From Paramacrobiotus metropolitanus (Eukaryota > Tardigrada > Eutardigrada > Parachela > Macrobiotidae), in NCBI RefSeq assembly GCF_019649055.1, contig NW_026570258.1, forward strand, positions 496,001 to 560,000: a stretch of 64,000 bases of DNA, given 5' to 3'. Shown here piece after piece: positions 1 through 12,800 of the stretch. The first letter of the stretch is position 1. Each line of letters begins with the position of its first letter. Under the pieces are notes generated by a model. That model made no database searches and was not told the DNA's origin. It saw nothing but the letters and a program-made list of their open reading frames with translations. The position numbers were made by a program, and so were the translations under genes.

Positions 1-954
1 TGGATGCTATTGCTAAGGACATGGTAGTCGTTTTCTGCCGGGTAGTGAAAACACTACCACCGTCGACATAAGCCCTTCATCGCTTACGTATCTGTAAATG
101 AATCTGTTGAGTTTCTACTTTCTACAGTAATTCTTGTGTGGTCTGGGTGTGACGCGTTATTCCTTCCCGTTTTTGGTTTGATGGTTTTCTGTTCGGTGAG
201 CTTCTGTCTTCGTAGCTGCTTCAGTTGTCTGTTTAAAATCATAATGAAGCTGGTTGTGTGGGTTCGAAACCTGTTGTGTGGGCAAATAAACCCTGTATTT
301 CAGTGCATTTGCCGATCATGGTACTGTCGCATACATTCGTCCACATAGACTTTTCAGCTTCCGAGTTTGAGATTATGAGTTTGTATAAGTAACGTTTATC
401 GTCAGTAGACACCGTTGCGCATGTTCACCAGCTACAATCGGAATGTTGCTCTAGTGCGTTAGCCCTGGCAGAAAGGTTGATGACCTTCATGTAACATCAA
501 CCTTCCTGCCGGCTACAGCTGCGGATATAATCAGACGAGCCATTTACCGACGAATGAATAATAAATCGTGAAGGCTCCCGGACACCACCTTTCACCATGA
601 ACGGTCGCCTTGCGCCACGCTTCACCACCCCAAGGCTGCCGACACCAATATCTGATTAATTTTTTATTTCAAAGCCTACGCTATACAACACTGAAATATC
701 ATCGCTCCCCCACCACGGGAAATGCACACAAGGTTCATTGCTGGGTTCCAGAGACCACCATTTGCAAATTTCTCAGTTTAATGTTGTTATAGGCGAGAAA
801 TTAAAACTATATGACCGTATCCTTGAGGTCTGGCCCAGCTTGTTACGTGCCACTCGCCCGTTTCCGTTTCTGTTATTATGAGCAGATCCTTTTACAGAGT
901 GTGTTCACTCAAGAACACATTAAGCAGCAGAACGAATGCGACTAATTAATTTGA
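1..954. other. Intergenic, no gene seen
   Basis: I see no convincing coding exon here. The short open frames lack recognisable motifs, good splice sites and ATG context. A stop codon at 952-954 closes the frame of the retroelement fragment that follows. Confidence 0.5.
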
Positions 955-1599
955 TCTGCACACCGAATAAATTTGGTATGCACACCACACCAGTGCATTT
1001 GCGGTGACCAAGCGGATGAGCATGGATATCATGGTTCAAGTTGCAAGTTCAGTGCCGGACGGAAACCGACCCACGAAAGCCTCAAAGCGGTAATAAAGCG
1101 CGCCTTTGCATCGGCCGGAATCGAAACCGAGCTGGAACCTCCCGGAATCTCCCGTACAGATGGCAAACGACCAGACGGAGTGACAATTACCCCGTGGGAA
1201 AGAGGAAAGGCGCTGGCCTGGGATGTAACCTGCCGCAGCACCATGGCATTGTCATACATCGCAGCCACATCCACTCGAGCCGGAACGGCAGCAGCGCTAG
1301 CCGAGCGGAGCAAGACCGAGAAATACCGCAACATCACCCAGGATTACTGGTTCAAGCCCCTGGCTTTTGAGACCTACGGAACATTCGGACCAGAAACCAC
1401 CCAGCTACTGAACGTGCTAGGAAAGATGATCCAGCAGCAGTCAGGCGAACCGCGAGCACTAGAGTTTCTGCGTCAACGGATCAGCATCGAAATACATCGG
1501 GGAAACACAGCATCTATAATGGGAACAGCACCACCGGCGGCGAATTTAGACGAAATATTCTCTATCATTCGCCCGCCTGTGTTTGTAGATGTTGTGTAA
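955..1599 (+). pseudogene. C-terminal fragment of a retroelement reverse-transcriptase polyprotein (endonuclease-like tail)
   Basis: The open frame runs from just after a stop at 952 to a stop at 1597-1599 and has no proper ATG. The start of the frame carries a zinc-binding-like cluster (CxC, then HxxH, then C). It is followed by KRPDGVTITPW and, about 10 residues on, LAWDVTC. In many invertebrates this arrangement sits at the C-terminus of reverse-transcriptase proteins, and the RPDG...W.. D.TC pattern looks like a restriction-endonuclease-type (PD-(D/E)xK) core. No reverse-transcriptase domain lies upstream in any frame, so this is a truncated copy. The element family is uncertain. The identification rests on recalled family resemblance. 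Confidence 0.6.
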
Positions 1600-4251
1600 C
1601 TCGCTTGTGTTTGAGTTTCTCACGATTTACGTAAAAAGTGCGAAACTTTTGTTGCTACTGACGCGAATAAAAAGACATACAGGAAAAATTTGATCGCACT
1701 CGTTCGGCTGCTTTACCAGGGCGGTGGCTAAGAAATTCGCTTGACCTCAAAGGATGCTGTCACCCATTACGTTATCGTTTTGCCGCAAAAGAGCTTTCTC
1801 CCGGGATCATTTCCGTTAAGCAGATCGTATTTGCGAATGCTGAGGCAAAGGCGTCAGCTAATTACTTATAACAGTATATGCTGTACAGAAGTACAGTACA
1901 TTCACAAATCACAAGTGCATAAGTTCTGTAGAATACAGTATTGCATTGAAGTTTTAAAACAGCAGGCTCTCGTTGGGTTTCTTCAAATGCCCCCGGATGA
2001 TTAATTTCCCTCATCCGTGTAAGATGGGTGGCTACGGGACCTACTCTGAAGCATTTCTTCGGAAATACTTCGGAGGCTGTCGTGGCAGCTGTCCCGTAGT
2101 TATCAGGGACACACTTGCTGCCTCGTATATCGATCGCACCTCACAAGTCAATGAATGCCGGGGCCGCAGCTGAACACTGTATCCAGATACAACGGGGGAA
2201 TGCGATTTGCGTAAGGGTACATTCCCGATCAGGATAGCATTGAGGAAGTGTTTCTGTTATCAGTGTTTCTAGTGCTAAGTTTGTACTTGTGACATGATAC
2301 TTATTAAAGGTGCAAGGTATTCACAAGTCAGTTCACTGAATGTGCATGTATACAGTATCAGTATGTACCCTGTAATCTCTCAAACTTACAATAGGTAGAG
2401 CACACTCAGCGCAGAACTGTTACTTATAACTGTGCAACCATAAAGTGGTGTCCTGAGACTAACGGTATTCTGTTATAATCTGTGGTGTCTCAAAAATGGT
2501 GGTCCGAGACAAAACGTGGTGTAAAAGTGGTGTCGGGAGCTTAAAGGGTGATAAAATTGTAAAAGGCTTCTATTCTATTTCTCCATAATAAATTGAATAA
2601 GCAGCCACACCGGATTTGTATTGTATAAGCGATATAGTGTCACGAAGAGCGTCATCGAACATGATTCCCATCCTCATGAAAGCTGGCGTAGCCCATCATG
2701 AACCTGTTGCATACTGACCGGAAATCACAAATTTTTTTTATTATAAATTCAGTCCTAAATCATTTTATGATGAATTCATTTACGAAAACTAACTACTGTT
2801 AGTACTGTAAACATCTACCAAAGCCAGGTGGATTCGAATAAATCAAATGGCCTCGGCGTTCTGTACAACGGAATTTGTGTCGCACCGGCCACCGCCTTAC
2901 CTACACCGTACGTATTAGATATCAGTGCCCAAGCGGTGGAATTTCCACGTACCCTTCAAATTTTAGACTACTGCATATTTATCGGTGTGAAAATATTCTC
3001 AAAATGATATAAGTTTGCTGGGATTGTTATCACTTTCAATCAGCTGCAAGTTACAGTAAGTTAAAGTGTTAAACTATTAAAGTACGTAGAAAATGCTCGC
3101 GAACGCAGAGAACCTTCGTAAAACTTTCAGCTTTCCAGAGAAACACGGAAAATTTTTAAACTTTCTCCCTGACTTTATTCTACAGGCAAGAAACGAAGAG
3201 TAAACAACGGAGAATAACAGTCATTTGAAACTTTTTTACGCAAACCGTTACGTACCCTCCTGTTTTACAGTTTACAGTTTGAGCGCTGCCTAAAGCTCCA
3301 TGACTTTTTAAAAATATTCTGCGGTCGTTTTATTTGTTATTTGGCTTCTGTCTGAATCGTTCGAATGTTTTAGGAAATTTTTTTCTTTAACTTCATTAAA
3401 TTTTAGGAATCGCCGTACTACTGATTATTTAGTACTAAACCATATAATATTTCTCTAATATTCAATTATTCCTACTTCCTAGATCATATTTCATAAATAA
3501 CAGAACCGAATACCAATACTGTACATGAACGGGTAATTCAGAATCTGACGAAAAGACTAAAATTAAATTGCTAAAATTTGATAATTAGTCATTTGTTTTT
3601 ACCTTCTTATGGTTTGGTTTTGATTATTCGACTACCGATATCCTGTTCAGAAACTGTATAGAAATTCACAAATTAAGAGTTAAAACGAATTAAGTTTCCT
3701 CAAGTGTTAAAGTGAATTAAGTTTTAAATTTAGTGCACGTTTCCATTTAGCCAAGCTGAATGGGTGAATCTCTTAATTAAATACGACAACGAACTGGCCC
3801 GGCTCAAAATTAAATTGTCGCTTATATTATATCATATAAATATTATATCATATTTAAAAGGTCGCTAAGATAATGCACCAGTTTATTCTGTTATCTCTTG
3901 ACTAAAGCAAATTTTGGTTCTCTGGTGCTCTAAGTGCTTTACATCCCAATTCCCAAGTGATCCCAGTATACAGTACAGCAGCACAAGTTGTCCTACCTGA
4001 ATTTATGATTTTATCACGCGTAAAGCTGCAGCAAGTGCGTAATGAGCGCTATGTTAGCAACTGCACTACAATATTCGTAGTGACGAATATATTGAGGCTA
4101 AAATATATTTTTACGGTTTTTTATTTTGATAATCATATATTTTACCAATCACCTCCAGGCTCGAATATTTACTTATTTTCATATCAGTATTTGGCGTCCA
4201 CCAGCCATTTGTCCCCATTAATTACGCATTTTTGCTTTAAGGCATATCGGT
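1600..4251. other. Intergenic, AT-rich, no gene seen
   Basis: No coding exon is supported over 2.6 kb. There is a short AT-rich palindromic stretch near 3835-3862 (repeats of ATATTATATCATAT). The last few hundred bases should contain the promoter and 5' UTR of the F-box gene that starts at 4252, but no clear TATA box or initiator stands out. Confidence 0.45.
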
Positions 4252-7200
4252 ATGGAGTGCGCGCCCCTGGTGCTGCCGCAGTTTCAGCCGCTCTTGGCGG
4301 ACGCCAACCAGATGAATTACCAGAATACTGTGGCTGTCCACAATGATGATGACAGCTGGTGGCTGGGATATATTCAAGACATGGACGGCGACCAGGCCTT
4401 CATCCACTTTGACGCCAAAAAGGTCGCTGACCGCTGGGTGCACCAGGAACGCGTCTGGCCGCTACTATCTCGCAATGACTACAGATGGCAACCGTATTCG
4501 GCCTATATGCGAGTCCATGCGGCACTTCGTGACGAAGATGACGGACCGTTTCGGTATCGACCAGTCAGGATAATAAACAAACTCCTGGGATGTGAGATAT
4601 GTGAAATGTACTACATCCAAACCGATACTGCCGCCACCAACGGTCAGCCAGACAACGCTCCCTGCGAAGTGGTTCAGAACTGCCAGATTATCAAACAGCT
4701 GCCGCCGGCTGGTTTCCCTGTAATTCAAGAATCCAGTAGCGGTCTGCTTTCCACCAAGTACTTCGCGCCGTTTTCCCGAGCCCAAACGATTTTCAATGAC
4801 ACCTCTGATAAATTTCGCATCATCATGCATTTTCGCCAAGCATTTCAAAGTCGTTTGAGATTTTCTGGCGTGTCAAAATGCTGTGACGCTCACGCCTCCG
4901 GTCAGTTTCGAATTGGCCAGCAGTTTCGCCAAGCACTGGAAAGTAATTCATACAACCACTTCTCGGACGGCTTTCGCTTTCACCTGCCAATCGAACAAGC
5001 TGGATGTGCATTTCTTCTGATGCATCTCGCTATGGACGCGGAGATGGCACAGCTTGTTACTGCAACATTGACAGAAGTGCTGGAAACACATCTGTTCAGT
5101 CGAGGGCTTTTCCCATCAATTAGAACCCGAAATCTACACGTGATGGAACTTGGTCTGCATACTATAGGTATTGTACCCGTCAGTATTCAAGGAACTTTGC
5201 AGTGTACCGCAATTTGGAGCGGGCAAACATTCACAGCTGGTAACGACAAACAACGATTTTCAGTGTTGTTGTATTTCGAGTTGTGTAATAGACAACGTGA
5301 CCGCGCTCAATTTCCTTGTCTTAGACAGTAGCACTAGATATTTGGCAACATAATAAGCACTTAATTCTTAGAAGGCTGCTGAACAAAATGACCTCCATGG
5401 TTTGCTAAGGCGAGTAGGTCTATTCAGTACTTAATTGCATGCTATCAGTTTTATTTGAAAGAACAACGGTTTGAAAACGTTTGATTTTTTCTGACTTATT
5501 TTTAAAAATGGGTGGTTTTGAAGGACATCTTGCAGACTAAAATTCGAACATTTTCATTTCTATGCTAAACTGTAGGCACAGACACTCAACTAAGTACAGT
5601 ACCTTATGATGCATATAACGTTACTATTTCGGATAGAGAAATTATTTGTGCATTTTCTGTTTCTGTGAACAAGTGCGGCATTCTACGGACCGTGTCTTAC
5701 CCACTAACTGGTAAGACCAAGAATCTATATTAAACTTAACCATTTAAGTAACTGTGCAATAAATTTAAGTACTGGAGTACACCCCTCATACATCAATAAA
5801 CCTTCTAAGCAACTGGAACTGCTATAATTCTAAAGTTACCTTTTCAAGTTTTACCGGAGCCAGTTCTGCCGGAACTGGCATCGGTGGGACGGGGTAAAAA
5901 AATTTTCCTAATAAATAAAATGCATGGGACACAGTTTCTGAATATGTTGAATCTGATGCCGTTTAGCCGTTTGCAGTTTTTCTCATTATTATTCAGTATG
6001 TTTTTTTCCGATCTCGATATCTCGGATTGTACTATATATCTGTTTTGTAGTAGTTGTAGTTGTTTGTAGTTGTACTATATATCTTTGTAGTTGTACTATA
6101 TATCTTGTTCCTAACTTCCTTGATAGACTGCAACATATCATGCGCACTAGCATGGTCCTCTGTTTTCCTTCGTGCTGCGGTGTCCGCGTTTATAAAACTG
6201 GCGGCGCATGTGCACTAGCACTTTGCAGTTCCTGTACATAGCTGAAGCAGCTGTTTTCTCTATGGAATTTGAATACAACTCCTGAAAACAATGCGAAACA
6301 GATTTCTTAAAAGGCACATTCCAGGAATTGCAGCGACATTTTTTGTTGTTCTGGGAGTTGGCTGAGTGAGACTATTATCTTTTTTCAGATGCTGAAACCG
6401 ATGTAGAATGCACGGGTGTTCATCTATGTCACCTGCCGCCGATTCTTCTGCGCGAAATATTTTCCCACATGGACTTGCATTCACAAATGCGAGCGAAACG
6501 GTAAATACAGAGCGCAGATAAGTACACTTCTCAGAATTCTGTCTGCAGTTCACGATGTAGCTTTAACAACCGAGTTGTCGATGCACGTGCAGCAAAAATC
6601 AATTGTAAAAGTACAAATTATAGCACGACAAAAAGTTTATGACTAGTATTGACTACCTTAGTCTACCTATGCTGGTGTTCTTATGGTGAGTTTTGCTTTG
6701 ATAGGGTGTGCGCTTTGTGGCAGCAGCTGCTGAGCGGTCTTTGCCTGACCCAACACATCAGCATCTCACTGGAAAGCTGTACCGCAGTTCATTCTGACAA
6801 TAACAACTGCTTCCGCGCGGCATCTCTTTTGAGCCGCACCATCAACTCCACAACCAATAGTCTGACCGTGTTGGGAGATTTCCTTCCACATAACTTATCC
6901 TTTCTGGCCAGCGTTTTGGGAGTCATGAAGATTAAATTGCCCTTAATTGTTTTCAAAGACCATCTTATTACGAACTTCGGATATTTGGGTCATTTAAACC
7001 CAATTTGTTTGAAGCACCCTATAACTAACGTTACGACATTATATAGAAACAAGTGCGGATCAATCCTCCTGCACAACTGGAAAGCCGATCATCTCTTTAC
7101 TGAACTAATGCGCTACGTCTTTAAACAAGCTGTATACGGTCCGGGATCAAGATGTGCCATGCCATTACAGGAGCAGGCATTCATGCGGGATCTCACAAAT

Positions 7201-9487
7201 AGATCGCTTGAATGGCCCATCGAGCAACTGCGAATCTCCATTCCGCGGCTGCTGCTGAGCTGCGGCGATGATCACATGGACATGGCCGGCCGCGTCATGC
7301 GCGCCCTGAGCGACAACACCCCTTCGGTCACGGCGGACATGCTAGGAAAGGTCACCGCTGTTTACGCCCGCTGGGTGCGCACTCTCGGCTATCCAAATGA
7401 TTGGCAGGCCATTCGCAGCTACCTGTTACTGTGAGTTTGCTTAAGATGTTTAGTAGTGACTAGTACATTATTAAAACTGAACACACGACCTACTCGTAAC
7501 CCGTGTGGTCGTTTCGTTCTGCCACAAGTGCGTTCAGCTGTCGCTAGCAGAAAAGACCCGTGTTCCGTACAACAACTAAATGCAGTGCTAGTACCTACGG
7601 AATTAAACCATAATTATTATCGAATGTGTGGCTTCCACCGTACTAAAAGCACCTCCGTCATGGTCTGTGTATTACTAGTCCGTATTGTTCTTCGAAATCC
7701 ATAATCCAAGCGTGACTAGGTTGATACGCGGTGTAGTGGGAGGATTTCTTACGTAAATACACACTCTGCGCTACGTAAACTTTACGCAGCCGAGCGCAGA
7801 CGCAAATCTCCGTATGACGTAAAATTGTTTTGAAAATTTCACGCCGGGCATCGAACTTTTCCCATGGCGGATTTACTGTGTGTGTATTATAACATGCGTC
7901 TTATCAGTAAATTATCACTCCACGTACAGGTAATGACGTAACTGAACCCCAAACTCTGATATACAGAGGGGTTGAGCGTGCAAGCATGAAGAAGAAAGGG
8001 GACAGAATACGAACGGATGTGTTCAAGAACCACTGATATACCTGTTGCGCGCTTACTCTGTTTTGATAGCTGTGGTGTAAAACAAATGATTTTTTCGTAA
8101 GTACTTGGAACGTTAGTAGCTGAAAGTAAACATGGATTAATGCGATGAAATTACGCTTTCGGTGTGTTCCAAGTTACATTGCTAATTGCTATAGATAATC
8201 ACTGACACAGGGCCTCGGGTCCGCAGAGACAGTGCTGTTTTGTTGTCGATAGGAGTGTTTCATGTTTGTAAATACGATCATTGACGATCAACAATGAATA
8301 CTGTACTGAACTGATGAATACTCCTTATTAATTATTCAGGTTAACCATTTACACAATCACTGTTACCGCTCAATGCAAATTCTAAACAGAAACAAAGATC
8401 AGAATGTTGGGAATCAAAGATAACAAATACCGGATCGGAAAGACCGGGGAGTACGACGCAATCAAATCGATCATGAGGCGCTGCGTCATTGCAGCAGAGT
8501 GTGCACTCTGCCAGTAAAGCAGTGTGTATTAAAAACCCGTACCACCGCTTAAATTTTGGTTACGCTGGGATATTAGTGACTTCCATGTACAATACGGACT
8601 AGTAATATACAGATTACAGACCATGCCTCCGTTGTGCTCGCCGCCATCCTGAGGCACCCCCCGAAATCACAATCTATGTAATATCTTGTACCCGTGGACT
8701 GTTTCCCCGAATTTTTCAAACCGTATTTCAAAATTGATACTCACCTATGGTCTCTCAAAATCGGTGCAAAACCATTGAAAGAAGCTGCATGCTAAAATTC
8801 TTGAATACCTCATTTCGCACCACATGGACGACAGGGTTTTTTTTCCCAGAAATTCCTAAAGTATAGCGACAGATCCCAGTTCTACAGAGCATGCGCAGAT
8901 ACACATATGGTAATGAGTTGTTGTAATTTGCTGAACAGGAAAAAGATATTAAACTGCTCATAAAATCACCGGTCTGGATACGAACGAATAAGCGCATGTT
9001 TGCGCATTGCACAGAATCTGCTTTTTGTAGTACTGTTATGAACTACCACATTAAAGAGGATATTTTTTTGCAGTTTCCCTTTTATTTGCTTTGTATAAGT
9101 AAGAAGATTAAAAATCCATGACATCGTTCCCGTTTAGGTAATTTAAAGGCAAAACACACATCTTCCTTCTCAACCGTGTCGCTAAATGTACCGAGAACAG
9201 AAACCGCATTTACTCGCTGGATTTCAATGCCGATTCTCTGGCGAAAAAACTCTGAAGAGCGAAAGTTGCTTGTGCAACCGCTAGTCTTTCTCTACACTAA
9301 AGTATTGTAGTAGTATTAAAATAGACTTTGTATTGTGGACCTTGTGGTGTAACTGTATTTCAGGTTCAGCCCCTTCACGTCCGACGGCCGACCAAAATCG
9401 TGGGCCACAGACGACCTGCGGCTGGTGGATGTCCGTAACCTGAGCAGACTTGCCATCTACGGAATCGATGCACTATTCCTGTTGTAA
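4252..9487 (+). CDS. F-box protein with Tudor/Agenet-like N-terminal domain, four exons
   Basis: Probable substrate-recognition subunit of an SCF (SKP1-CUL1-F-box) ubiquitin ligase. Exons are 4252-5167, 6389-6500, 6705-7430 and 9364-9487. The joins keep frame (phases 1, 2, 2) and give 625 residues. Residues about 24-70 have a WWLGYIQDMDGD...FDAK...W..R.WP pattern, resembling a Tudor/Agenet barrel. The F-box lies at about 320-352 (HLPPILLREIF, then CALWQQLL) and is split by intron 2. No leucine-rich or WD repeats are obvious after it. The starting ECAPLVLPQFQPLL block recalls predicted tardigrade proteins, so I take the family to be lineage-specific; that is from memory. A second, broken copy lies at 47.6-54.8 kb. 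The last exon is short (40 residues) and its placement after a 1.9-kb intron is the least certain join. Confidence 0.75.
5990..6110. repeat. Short tandem repeat in F-box intron 1
   Basis: A TTGTAGTTGTACTATATATC-like unit is repeated about three times with slight variation. It lies in intron 1 of the F-box gene, about 300 bases before the acceptor at 6388. Confidence 0.6.
7640..8665. repeat. Imperfect inverted-repeat element in F-box intron 3
   Basis: The block around 7655-7770 (CATGGTCTGTGTATTACTAG onward) reappears inverted around 8510-8640, with an extra short insertion. Similarity continues inward through an AAGCG...GGTG...TACACACTCTGC stretch. This is the layout of an old non-autonomous inverted-repeat transposon filling most of intron 3. 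Outer ends and target duplication are not clear. Confidence 0.45.
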
Positions 9488-9698
9488 TCAGTACTGCGGA
9501 CAGCTGCGTATAGCGTTTGCTGACGTTTTGATCGTAGTCAGCCATATATCCGCGTTGGTTTCTCTGAAATCTGGTGATCCCACTTTCTTCTATGTAGTAT
9601 GAAATTTAATGTGCAAATTATAGGACTTGTAGTGCAACGAATAACATACTGTCAGAAGACACAGAAGCAGAAGAAGAAAATGGGGGCAAATTCAGCCT

Positions 9699-10397
9699 TT
9701 ATTGGAACAATAAAGCAACCACAAAACCAATAGAAAACCGATACGGGATCACTGTGGAAAAAGTAGTGATCATGAACGGCGTGCTGCAGCTGCGTAACAG
9801 CTGATGCCGTAAAGCATGGAATAGCTCGTAAGCGCTGGGGTACGCCCCCACGAGTGCAGCAGTGCGCTGATTGGTCAGCGTAGACAAAGTGTACGCTGCC
9901 TGTCGGCGTATAATAGCGGCACGAGTTGCGTGGCCACCTGCGTGCGGGCGACAGAGCAAGACACAAGAGGTGTTTACCGCCTCGAGCGGTCTCTGACATG
10001 TCTCTGGGCGGGAGTGGGAGCTCATTCGAGCACCTTCCCGACTCTGCCCCTGACCAACCCGGTAGGGCCGGATGCCACTTTGTCTCTCAACCCGATAGGG
10101 CCGCTGACTCCAGACCCGCGGTGCAGTGCACCGAACGGCCGAACTCTGGAGTGCACTCGGTGTTCTGGGGGTTCCAGTGTGGTTTGGAAAGGCTTCTTCG
10201 GTCGATGAAGTACAAAAATAAAGTTTATAAGGCTCATTAGGTAAACCTAAGAAAAGATCATAGCTAGAGATCCAAAGCCAATTCCTTTTGTTAATAAGGT
10301 CTAAAAAGGCAGTTATGGTTAAAAACCTAGACGCAAAATGGCTAACTCCAACTAGGTTTACCACAGGGCAGGTTCGGTCCACACGGGTCCTAGTCAA
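9699..10397 (-). pseudogene. Uncharacterised ORF at the downstream end of the GC-rich island
   Basis: One 232-codon open frame without stops is the longest in the island, ending next to the minus-strand AATAAA at 9703-9698. The last 70 residues look protein-like (AAYTLSTLTNQRTAALVG onward) and end in a hydrophobic stretch. The middle is rich in R, S and P and may be open by composition alone. I do not recognise it. Confidence 0.3.
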
Positions 10398-10654
10398 CGG
10401 TCCGCTTTATCCGATAGGATTGGTCAGGTCTTGGGAATCCGTGGTGACGGTTCAAAGAGATGTCCACGGTATTTAGTGATGTAAATTCAGCGGTGCTGAA
10501 TATGGAAGGCACTGTTGCTTTCGGAAGGACTGTTTGTCCCCTTCCTGGTTCAAGATATGGTGGACCGAACCTGTTTCTCTGGAAAGGAGTGGTGCTCCTG
10601 TTACCAAAATAATTTAATGGACCGATCCCGTTTGGGTGGTCTACTTGGGTCTCT

Positions 10655-10765
10655 AACTTTGACCGGTTTGGTCCTGCATGCCGGTTTGGTTATGGGCCTC
10701 GGTTTGGTGATGCGCCCCGGTCTGGTCATGCCTCCCGGTTTGGTCCTGCATGCCGGTTTGGTCAT
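10655..10765. repeat. Minisatellite of CGGTTTGGT-type units
   Basis: About six imperfect units built on CCGGTTTGGTCATGC are arranged head to tail. Read on the minus strand they give a repeating D-Q-T-G motif interrupted by stops. The tract is inside the GC-rich island. Confidence 0.65.
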
Positions 10766-11073
10766 GAATTTCTGGAGTATAATGGTGCGCCTAAGTTCGG
10801 ATGACCAAAAAAATTTAGTGGGCCAGTCCCACTACGGTCCATATTTGGTCTCTGACATGCCTTAGGCGTGACGTGGCTTCTGTTTGGCGGGCCAAAATGG
10901 CCGGCAAGCCAAAATGGACGACGGGACACAAACCGTTTGGTGGGCCAATGTTATAACGCACGTAGGGCTTATATTAAGGCGCGCCAATGTAAATTTTATT
11001 CGTGGCGGGCCAACGTTAAAGACTCGTTGAGTCCGGTCTATCTCAAGGGCCGTAGACCCCAAGTTAGCTGCCT

Positions 11074-11343
11074 TCATTTGCCACTGAGACCTAGGCTATA
11101 ACAAAAATTAGTAGCTCTGATGAAAACATCCAAAAAATTAGGTTGTGGGCGCCGGTGGGCGTTTACCACAAAGGAGCTGGTCTGCTGAATAGAGATTCTT
11201 TGCTTTGCCCCTGGGCGGTTGGTGGTGAGGCCTCTGGCGGTGGATGCAAGGTGTGTCGGGTCCGCAAGTGTTTCTAACTTAGCCTCTAGGCGTTTCGGTC
11301 CTTCTGCCGATGTCCGCCGGGGCAATGCGATGTGCCCGTCCAA
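11074..11343 (-). pseudogene. Uncharacterised ORF fragment in the GC-rich island
   Basis: This 89-codon frame starts without a certain ATG. Its middle (RLEAKLETLADPTHLASTAR) is protein-like and could form a short helix. It is flanked by frames that shift relative to it. No family is recognised. Confidence 0.3.
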
Positions 11344-11359
11344 GGGTGTACCACAACGT

Positions 11360-11761
11360 CTATGTGGCTCCCATTAACTCACTGATTGCAGTTACCTGGT
11401 ACGGCAACTCGACTCGTGAGCCGCTTATGGTCCGTTGGACACATAGCAGACCTGGTCCAACTTCTATGGGCCAGGACTTGTCCACGGCTTGCCGCAGTTT
11501 CAATACAGGCCGTCGCCGTCGTCTGGGCGCTGACTCTCCATGCCGGTGAACTGGGCCTTGCGCCAAGTTCGGTCCGGTGGACTCCGTCGGACGGTCTGGG
11601 ATGGCCAAGCCAAATTCATGGTCCCAGCCGCTAAACCAGAGCCGATTTGGGGAATCCGGTGAAGATTCAGGGAATCCAGTGAGGTAGACGATACACGGCC
11701 GTATGCCACGTTTGTTGGGCGAGGGTAACAACTGATGGATTGTACCCATTATGGTGTTCAA
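11360..11761 (-). pseudogene. Uncharacterised ORF in the GC-rich island
   Basis: A 133-codon open frame that ends QVTAISELMGAT before a stop. It contains an arginine run (PRRRRRP) about two thirds along and no known motif. It lies directly upstream of the 11.07-11.34 kb frame on the same strand. Confidence 0.3.
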
Positions 11762-11789
11762 ACCGGTTCAGCGTTATGGTCCCACTTTT

Positions 11790-12800
11790 AGGTGACCAAG
11801 GCTACTTCTAGGCCAAATGTCGGCCCACTTCTAGGTCGACATGCAGGATTGGCCGTTGGCCGATTCCTGCCCTCCTCGTCCGGTTTGGTCGTCGCCATCG
11901 TCCCGCTCCTGTGTTGCAATGGGTTGATGACGCTCTGTTCCATGTCCGCCAGATCTTGTTCAGTTTGGTTTTCCTGCTGGCTGGAGGTGCTGGTCGGCTG
12001 GACTTCTTGGCCAGGGTGCTCGGCCGGAGCCTGGTCACGCGAAGACGACCCTGCTGAGGATCGCTAGGTACGTAACTTCGTTGGAAGTTTCCGCGCCGCC
12101 GTCCGATTAACGAACGCTTCCGCTCCATCCTGGAAATCCGTTGGCTGTCGATAGCGGTAGTCTTTAACGCGGTTCCTGTAGACGTTCAGGGCGCTTTGGA
12201 CTTTGGCTCCCGCCTCGATTTCATGGATCTGGTTCCCAGGCAAGGCCACATGGGTTAGATATGCGGGAATGATCTTCCCTTGCCGGTTGGCAATTTTCCG
12301 TTCCCAGTGACACCGCAGGTGTCCCGATTTGGCGGCCAAGATGCGTAGCACCGTGCCGTTGAACGTATAAGCGTACGTTCCAATCGGGGCCGCTTGATAA
12401 TTTTCAGGTTTGCACGGGAATCCCATAGCGGCCCTTGTGGCCGTGACCAGAAAGCCGGCGTTCGCGTCCGGTAGACGAACTGGGCCAGATACTTGATGTG
12501 ATCAGGCTGGTTATCCTGAATGTGCAACTGGCACAAGTCATTCCAGTCCGGTCAGGGTGATTGGCTGTCCGAGCAAGTTCACGTCCGTAGCGCTCGATAG
12601 AGCGTTATCACGGACTGTCGGGTAGCCATCGCGATTCTCAATGCGGTCCCGCATACTGAAAGTATGGGGCCAGTCCTTCTGCTGGAACTCCAGTTCGAGT
12701 CCGGACCAAATGACAAAGCTCTGCAGGTCCTGGATGATGGCGTCAACCTAGGCCATCGATCCGTTGGATATGGGATGGCGCCCATAACGTAATCCGTCAC
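11790..12800 (-). pseudogene. Frameshifted gene of the GC-rich island, best-preserved protein-like segment
   Basis: Three overlapping minus-strand frames follow one another and read as one protein broken by about two shifts, near 12.54 and 12.45 kb. The first segment includes IIQDLQSFVIWSGLELEF and a TFSMRDRIENRDGYP stretch. The second starts DLCQLHIQDNQPDHIKYL. The third (12426-12064) contains GTYAYTFNGTVLRILAAKSG and a basic end. A further frame down to 11.79 kb is rich in Q, S, E and P and looks like a disordered tail. The compact folded part plus disordered tail would fit a structural or nucleic-acid-binding protein, but that is inference; the family is unrecognised. An in-frame TAG lies near 12.75 kb. 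Confidence 0.4.

Noticed and set aside
255-280. GGGTTCGAAACC, tRNA B-box-like
   Set aside because: No A-box at the right distance and no acceptor stem.
3957-4346. Open frame overlapping the start of the F-box gene
   Set aside because: It overlaps the well-supported F-box exon in another frame and lacks any motif.
10900-11101. Plus-strand frames in the GC-rich island
   Set aside because: They are short, conflict with the consistent minus-strand series and resemble complement shadows.
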